Assembly: GCA_024362935.1 (NCBI GenBank)
Contig: JANCRA010000009.1
Span: 10,248,001-10,312,000 of the forward strand
Origin: Setophaga petechia
Taxonomy: Eukaryota; Chordata; Aves; Passeriformes; Parulidae
Reading direction: 5' to 3'
DNA: 64,000 bases
Below, piece by piece: positions 58,146-64,000 of the stretch. How positions within the stretch are numbered: the stretch's first letter is position 1; each line of letters starts with the position of its first letter. Both the position numbers and the translations under genes were made by a program. Below the pieces are notes generated by a model that was given only the letters and a program-made list of their open reading frames with translations, was not told the origin of the DNA and searched no databases.

Positions 58146-58187
58146 AGACGTGCAGCTGACAATTTGCGGAGACATCATCAATACCAG
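58146..58187 (+). CDS. TRPC4: TRPC4 exon (human exon 9 equivalent): 14-residue small exon
   Basis: 42 bp, phase 0 at both ends, encoding RRAADNLRRHHQYQ (694-707). The acceptor is ctatttttcag and the donor GTACAG. The sequence is basic, and together with the next exon it forms the C-terminal helix region linked to calmodulin, IP3-receptor and G-protein binding (the CIRB region, about 695-724 in mammals). It is too short for ordinary frame-based gene finders and is recognised only because it joins exactly between TIG and EVMRNL. Skipping it would keep the frame. Confidence 0.96.
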
Positions 58188-59951
58188 GTACAGGCCTATG
58201 TTTATTCTTTGGGAAATTGTTTTTCTATGACTTCAGAATGTCTTCATGAGGAAAGAAAAATATGGAAGAGTTTAATGAGAAAGGGGAAAAGGAAAATAAA
58301 TGGAAAAAACCATAAAATCTGTACTTATTTCCTCTTCAGCAAACAAGCTTAGTATTTTTCATGTTCAAACAAAAGAATTTCAGAATACAATTATCTTCAT
58401 TTTGGAGCAAAAGGATATTTTCTAGAGCAATAACATGCTATCCAGTATTTTGCCCAGTGTAACATCGATTGCCTTTAAAAAAAGCAAACTCCTTCCTGCC
58501 AGGAATCATCAGGACCATATGTACAGTGAACTGACATGGCCCATCAGAACTTGCTCTTCATCTCTCCAGCTTTAATGCTCCATTAATAACTTCCTTATTA
58601 ATGAAGGAGTAATTAACCCCTCTGCCTAGATCCCCTGTATGTAAACAATTATTTTTCATCCTTCTTCAGTTTCTACTTTTTTTAGATTGTTATGAATAAT
58701 TTTCATCTTTATTTTGAATTTTTGTTGTGTAAAAGTTAAACAAGGTGTGAGCTGTAGGCTTGGTAGTTAATGAATCCCATATGGGAAATAACTAGGTAAG
58801 CTGGGACTTTTCCAGCCTGAGGAAGAGGAAGCTGTGGGAAGTACAACAGGGATCTATAGAATCATGAGGAAGGTGAGCACAGAGCAGTGATTTGCCATTT
58901 ATCTGTAAACTGAATACCACACATATACTACACTGCATAAGTGAGGCTGTATAGGAGGCCTTTCAAGGGAAGTGATTTTTCTCCTCCAACCCTCACCTGT
59001 GGGACTGTATCCAGAGCAGCATGTCATATTTGGTCCCCACAAGAGAGATGTTGACAAACTGGAAGGGATCCAGCAAGGGGGCACCAATGGTTAGAGGACT
59101 GTCATATAAGCAGCTGAGATTTCAGTCTGGAGAAGGTTAGGGGAAACTGCTGCCTTAAATATCATAGTGGGTAGTTAGAGAGAAGGAGCCAGATTTTTCT
59201 TTGAGGTACAATGCAAAAGACAAAATGGACACAAGTTGAAGGAAGGGTAATTCTGTATGGTAAGGAGAATTATCTTCACAGTGAGGGTAGTAAAGAACTG
59301 GAAAATGTTGCTCAGGGAGGCTGCAGTATCTCCACCCATAGAGATATTCAGCACTTGACTGGGCATGGCCCTGAGATGACTCAGACAGCCTCCAGGTATC
59401 TATTTCAACCTAAATAATTTCTAGAATTCTTAGAAGACAACAATAGAAGCTACCAGACCGAAGGTTAAAAGTAAAACCCTGAAACAGAATCTTACTCCAT
59501 ACTGTGGAATTCACTGGCAGAGGATTTTTAAATGCTGGAAATTTACATTAGTTCAAAATGCATAAGAAAACCTGTCACAGCCAATTAAACCTAGAACTAT
59601 CATTTTTGTTCAGAGAGTCACTGTTTCTCACAGCACAGGAGGCTTGAGAGAGAATAGCTGGAAATAAAGTTGTGCAACCACACCAGACTTGCTCTCCTCA
59701 TGAGGCATCAGCAACTGCTTGCTTTCAGGCTGGATCTTACTGGCAGGAAACATACTTTGAGTCAAACCCAACATATCCTTTCTCAGGATAATAAGCATTA
59801 GTAGTTTCCATCAAATAGCAAAACAAATTTTCAAACAGGTTTGTATAGTTTTTGTCATGTTCCTAATGCATGAAAAAGCCCAAGCAGAGCCCGTGAGTGT
59901 AGGTTTACTAACTAATACCAAGAAAGCTAATACAATACTTTATATTTTTAG
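58188..59951 (+). other. TRPC4: TRPC4 intron, 1.8 kb
   Basis: Starts gtacag and ends atatttttag. It contains a + strand CR1 tail at about 58.93-59.43 kb. The remainder is unique sequence without a visible gene. Confidence 0.87.
58930..59432 (+). mobile_element. CR1 LINE 3' part, plus orientation
   Basis: Reads rightward as a CR1 3' region. A decayed segment resembling the ORF2 end includes cagtctggagaaggttaggg at about 59124. It is followed by a stretch like the usual 'gtaaagaactgg...ctcagggaggctgcagtatc' near-terminal part, and an end close to caacctaaataatttctaga. It is much diverged with many small gaps. The 5' limit is uncertain. Confidence 0.75.
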
Positions 59952-60041
59952 GAAGTTATGAGAAATCTGGTTAAAAGGTATGTTGCAGCAATGATAAGAG
60001 ATGCCAAAACTGAGGAAGGATTGACAGAAGAAAATTTTAAG
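59952..60041 (+). CDS. TRPC4: TRPC4 exon (human exon 10 equivalent): calmodulin/IP3-receptor-binding helix
   Basis: 90 bp, phase 0 at both ends, residues 708-737: [20 protein letters not shown] then [10 protein letters not shown]. The basic amphipathic helix [15 protein letters not shown] is the core of the region where calmodulin and the IP3 receptor compete in TRPC channels, and it forms part of the cytosolic rib/connecting helices in structures. The sequence is the same as I recall for mammals. The acceptor is tatatttttag and the donor GTATGT. In-frame skipping is possible and would delete the CIRB core. Confidence 0.97.
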
Positions 60042-60330
60042 GTATGTGTTTATTTTTATAGATGTTCTAGTAATTTAGTACAGTATTTTAAAACTGTGAA
60101 GCATATTTCTTACACCCAGTTATTCAGGTAGAGCGTATAACTTGCTTCCTAGAGCAAGATCTTCAGCCTTGAAGATGCCAGGTGTCACAACATTGATAGA
60201 GTAAAGTTTAGTACTGACCCAAAGATAAGCCCTTTTTCCTCCCCCCCTTTTTTTTTTTCTCTTTTTTTTCAAAAGAAAAGTCAAATTAGCTTTGATGTTC
60301 TGACATTTCATCTTTTTTCCTAATTTTTAG
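60042..60330 (+). other. TRPC4: TRPC4 last intron, 289 bp
   Basis: The shortest intron of the gene here. It starts gtatgt and ends ttcctaatttttag. A 41-nt pure pyrimidine tract lies at 60230-60270, about 60 nt before the acceptor, in addition to the acceptor's own tract. Confidence 0.93.
60230..60270 (+). promoter_or_regulatory. 41-nt uninterrupted pyrimidine tract upstream of the last exon
   Basis: Only C and T for 41 bases, including C7 and a run of T12. It sits in a short intron and is a plausible binding site for pyrimidine-tract proteins such as PTBP1 or U2AF. The regulatory role is an inference. Confidence 0.5.
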
Positions 60331-61047
60331 GAGTTAAAACAAGATATTTCCAGCTTTCGCTTTGAAGTCCTGGGTTTATTAAAAGGAAGCAAGCTGTCTA
60401 ATTTGCAGACTGGAAAGATGAGCAAAGACACTGCCTCTCTGTCAGAAAATGAAGAAAATAGTGAGAGTGAAGGAAACAAGAAAGGAAAGAAGAAACCCTT
60501 CAGCCTTTTTGACATAACAACGATGATTCACCCACGATCAGCCAATATCGCCTCTGAAGGACATAGTGTAAGCAATGGCTCAGCAATGATGGTGTCAGAG
60601 TCCACTCAGGAGAAACAAAAGCGTGTGAATTTTGTAACAGACATAAAAAATTTTGGGTTGTTTCACAGACGATCAAAAACAAACTCTGTGGAGCAGAATA
60701 AAAATAAAATATACACGGTTTCTGAAGAAGTTTCCCGCCAACAGGCAGAAGAACAATGTGAGAAAACTGATGAACTGGAAGAGGGAGAATTGATCATGAA
60801 CTGTGAATTAAACTTCCGAAATCCTGGCAAAAAATGTGTGTTAGCTGAGTCACAAAATACCAGCGAGTCTTTGGATTCCCACGAAGAGGGGAGGATTTGT
60901 CCTTCAGAAACAGAGAAAATGGAGTTACAGAGCTCAGAACCTGCCACTCCACAGGACCAGCTGGGCAAGGCTTTGGACATTAGCATTGACTCTGATGGGA
61001 AACAGGAAACAATTGTTCAGGGGGACTATGTGATTACGAGGTTGTGA
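60331..61047 (+). CDS. TRPC4: TRPC4 last coding exon (human exon 11 equivalent): C-terminal tail and PDZ ligand
   Basis: 717 bp including the TGA stop, residues 738-975. It begins ELKQDISSFRFEVLGLLKGS, the coiled-coil start that bundles the tetramer. It then has an acidic/serine stretch (SENEENSESEGNKK) and KPFSLFDITTMIHPRSANIA. The conserved block RVNFVTDIKNFGLFHRRSK follows, and then a tail poorly conserved against mammals. The last residues are GDYVITRL: the C-terminal TRL is a class I PDZ ligand expected to bind NHERF1/ZO-1 type scaffolds (mammals end TTRL). The segment after VSRQQA is retained, so the genomic coding capacity corresponds to the long alpha form. The mammalian beta form lacks about 84 residues here. 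A predicted full-length of about 975 residues matches mammalian TRPC4. Confidence 0.97.
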   Translation, partial: ELKQDISSFRFEVLGLLKGSKLSNLQTGKMSKDTASLSENEENSESEGNKKGKKKPFSLFDITTMIHPRSANIASEGHSVSNGSAMMVSESTQEKQKRVNFVTDIKNFGLFHRRSKTNSVEQNKNKIYTVSEEVSRQQAEEQCEKTDELEEGELIMNCELNFRNPGKKCVLAESQNTSESLDSHEEGRICPSETEKMELQSSEPATPQDQLGKALDISIDSDGKQETIVQGDYVITRL

Positions 61048-61262
61048 TGCTTACAGGAGGAAGCATTTACAAATATATATATTTTGCATAGTGCTTTTTG
61101 GGGGGGAATGTTTTAAGAACTATATTAGCTAATGCAGAATTACACTTTATAGTACTCAACTGTGGCACATGATCTTGTAACATAGTAGTCAAGAGAAAAA
61201 AAATATGAGGACCTTCTGTTTTGTAGCCTGCTTTAGCTTTCACGATTTGTTTTACATTTTTT

Positions 61263-61268
61263 AATAAA
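61263..61268 (+). terminator. Polyadenylation signal AATAAA (proximal)
   Basis: Canonical hexamer 215 bp after the stop codon. TTGTA and TGTT-rich sequence follows about 20 nt later (cttgtactgttgc), a reasonable downstream element. Confidence 0.6.
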
Positions 61269-61397
61269 TGGAAGCATCTTGTATTCTTGTACTGTTGCAA
61301 TAACCCACAGAAACTTTTTAGCTATCTTTTTCAATTACAACAAATGGAATTTCTCTCATATGATAGTTAACTCCTATGATAAATATTTTTCTATGCA

Positions 61398-61403
61398 AAT
61401 AAA
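61398..61403 (+). terminator. Polyadenylation signal AATAAA (distal)
   Basis: Second canonical hexamer 350 bp after the stop, followed by T-rich sequence at about 61420-61440. Confidence 0.55.
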
Positions 61404-61420
61404 AAGTAGCTTAAGAGACT

Positions 61421-64000
61421 TGTAAGCTTTTATTTAACTTTATAAGTTCTTCAAAGATTCTGTGCACCATAATAATCATATGTGGCTCCTGCCAGCATAA
61501 TTCATGTCAAGCTATTAGAATCATTTGTTTAAATTGCTAGAAACTTGTGTCGAAATCTACACAGAATCAGAAGATAAATTATATTCTTTTATTTATTGAA
61601 GGAATATGAATACCTGTAAATTATGAAAAATAGGTCTATTTGATTATTTAATTACAACTTTTCCCTCACAGCAGGAGGAGTGTGACTGTCCTGATACCAT
61701 TGTTAGAAATGCATTTGCAAGTTTTAAAGACTGTAGAAATGTTTCTTAGAGGACAAGAAATATCTGTGGCTTAGAAAAATTGATGATGGATTACTCCCCA
61801 AGAAGCCTTTATCACTACAGCTACTGCTTCTTCAACCATCTATTTTTCCTCATGCGGACAACCTATGCACTTTAATATTCAGCTGCTTATTAGCTTCTGC
61901 CTTTACAACACACTTGGATTTGATAAGGGAAAGATACTCCAGGAATAAAAAAGCATACAGTGATTCCCCTGAGTATTTGAATGAATATGGCAATTTGTTG
62001 AGAAGTTTTAGAAGGCACGCCCTAAGGGAGTTTCTTTGACAATTTTACAGTTTGGGGGAACCTGATTGGGTGTTTTATAATAGATACTAAATGTATAAAG
62101 AAAACCTAATAGTATTTTGCATAACTGATGAGTGACTCACTGTCTTAGTTAAAACCAGTATTTTTTAAATTAAACATTGTGGGGTTTTCTTATTCATTGG
62201 CTGGTGTCCTACATTATTAAAAATGTCATTTTACAACTGGCATAAGACTAACTACCCCTGGCTTTCAGCACCATTCTTTCCCCCACTGAATATACCACAA
62301 AAATGTTGTTATTTCATTCTTCCTCAGCCCTGCCATAGTAGATTTTGTAATTCATATTAGGATATATTAAGGAACTTCCAGATGCATAGAGTGAATTTAC
62401 ATTTCTGATGGAATCTATCCCATGTAAACCTGTAGGGCCTGACCTAAAGCCATGTCATTCTGGATCTAAATTGTCCTGGTGCTGAATTGTGTCTTAGAAA
62501 TCCAGGCAAATCCCTCTCTACATTTTAAGGTGAGTTTTCCAGCTCTACTTTACACATGTGCTACTCTCTCTGATGTCACATACTGAAAGCTTTCTTCCTC
62601 CACACCTGTTTGTGTCATGGCAGATACAGTTAAACCAAAATGGAAAATATGAGTCATAATTGGAAAACAGTTTGTATAGCTTTGCAGCAATGTGTTCAAA
62701 TCATATTTGTTTGGTTAGTTTCCATCTTGGCCTCTTGATTGCTCTGTAGACCCTCTCTCCTTCATGTCTCTCTCCTTGTCCACCTTTAGATTGTAAGCTC
62801 CTTGGGGCAGAGCCTGCAGCTTTTCTGTCTGGAAAGCACCTGAATTTATTACAAGTATAAAAAGAAATAAATAATATAATAATGGTGGAATACCCTCATA
62901 TCATTTGTATTAGGTTAACTCTTTTAGAGAGTTCTTTTTTGTAACGTTTTTGCCAAAGATGCCATAAGGCAAATGTGTCACATTGTCACAAAATTTTCTC
63001 TATGCCAGTTAAGAGTCCTTCCCCACTACTGCATTCAATTTCTTATTCTTCATCGTGGTTTGTAATGCCTTTGAGTCCTAAGCGTACTCCCTTTACACTA
63101 GCCAAATTCAAAACAGACAGTGCTTGCTCAAAAGAGCTGTCAACACATTCCAGCCACATGGTTTCACTCCAGACAGAAAGTGCCTGAGCATGGTATTTGT
63201 ATTGCAAGCATCACCATTATCAGAACAAGTTATCTACAGCAGGTCTAAGAGTTGTGCCTATTAATCTGGCATCATAAGAGCCTGTTTCCCCTGTGCATAA
63301 AGTTCCCAACACAATAAAGTGAAATATCAGCCACACCATCACATCATGACCCCACTGTGCTGTGCATCAGTCTAAGTCATGGATACAAGACAGAGCAGCA
63401 GAGACAGTGCAGGTGGGCAAGATACTAAACCACAGGGACACAATTTATTGCATAGCAAGAGGCTATTGCTGCCTTTTTTTTTATTTCTTACATCCAAATA
63501 CTGAGACATCAGTCTAATAAATAAAGCATACTTAAAATCAACATTTGCTCTAATTTTATGTTATTCTTAGGCATTGAAGCTTGACAGTAATAAAGACCTG
63601 ATGGAACATAAAAGTAATGCCAAAGAAGCACCTCATTCTGTGACAACAGATGAGCCCAAAATATATCAAAAACTGAAATGGTGATGGACTTTTACTGCTT
63701 TGCAGGCAGCCAAAAAAAAACTCTTTCTCACTGGATGCCTCTGAGAGGACACTTGTGCCAAGAAAGATAAAGATGTGCACAGAGCAAAGCTCGTAACACC
63801 ACAGCAGAGGCATTATTAAGTTTTATAAAGCTGAGCATATTTTCTCCCCAAAAGAAAGTTAAAAGTTCTAACCTACATGTCCCTTCCTGCAGCCTCCATT
63901 AGCATCAATAGAGGAGGAATACAAATGAACCAGGATATGAATCCCTATAAAAGACAGTTTTTTGAAGCAGAACTTAAAATCGTTAAATGCTTCATGCAGC
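61421..64000. other. Intergenic sequence downstream of TRPC4
   Basis: AT-rich, with an ancient LINE2/MIR-like fragment at about 62.78 kb and a T10 run at 63.47 kb. I see no further exon. In mammals the next gene on this side is POSTN, but nothing of it is recognisable here. Confidence 0.7.
62780..62885 (+). mobile_element. Ancient LINE2/MIR-like 3' fragment
   Basis: Contains ttagattgtaagctccttgg followed by ggcagagcctgc, then a phrase like 'ctggaaagcacctga' and an A/T-rich tail of aataaataat type. This order is the hallmark of L2/MIR-related 3' tails found across amniotes. Much diverged, so L2 and MIR/SINE cannot be told apart. Confidence 0.55.

Larger units (their letters stand above)
61048..61420 (+). 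other. TRPC4: TRPC4 3' UTR (estimated)
   Basis: AT-rich sequence after the stop with two AATAAA signals. The extent is inferred from those signals, and longer forms are possible. Confidence 0.65.

Noticed and set aside
60403..61047. ATG at 60403 as a separate 214-codon gene
   Set aside because: The frame continues upstream without a break to the acceptor at 60330, and the upstream residues match TRPC4.

Overview
This is vertebrate nuclear DNA, and almost certainly from a bird. It is AT-rich and gene-poor. A single split gene with GT-AG introns runs left to right through the window. The interspersed repeats are of avian type: CR1 LINE fragments with the usual 3' ends, and several endogenous-retrovirus LTRs of kinds common in neoavian and especially passerine genomes. 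The species cannot be named from this window.

The gene is TRPC4, a canonical transient receptor potential cation channel. Nine coding exons on the + strand (1109-1627, 25059-25395, 37113-37252, 45998-46311, 47996-48191, 49807-50001, 58146-58187, 59952-60041, 60331-61047) join in consistent reading frames. They correspond to human exons 3-11 by recalled gene structure, and to residues 127-975 if the missing N-terminal exon encodes 126 residues as in mammals. The start codon, first ankyrin repeats, promoter and 5' UTR lie upstream of the window. The exons encode, in order: the end of the ankyrin domain with its zinc site, the linker helices, S1-S6 with the pore, the TRP helix, the calmodulin/IP3-receptor-binding region, a variable tail and a C-terminal PDZ ligand. 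No exon carries a frameshift or a stop, so the gene looks intact and functional.

The introns total about 58 kb. The first complete one (23.4 kb) holds a 3' CR1 remnant, two LTRs of one family in opposite orientation, and a 1.1-kb LTR of another family with internal 45-bp repeats. The 11.7-kb intron has a short CR1 tail. The 8.7-kb intron holds an 890-bp LTR with a near-perfect 5-bp target-site duplication and a 1.5-kb CR1 remnant with broken reverse-transcriptase sequence. The 8.1-kb intron has only simple repeats, a perfect palindrome and an unexplained GC-richer block. The 1.8-kb intron has a + strand CR1 tail. The last 2.6 kb, beyond the polyadenylation signals, is intergenic apart from an ancient LINE2/MIR-like fragment.

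I found no second gene, RNA gene, CRISPR array or novel multi-gene system. The most useful observations concern TRPC4 itself (a pore turret unlike that of mammals, in-frame skippable exons over the calmodulin-binding region, a 41-nt pyrimidine tract before the last exon) and some unexplained repeats and palindromes in the introns.
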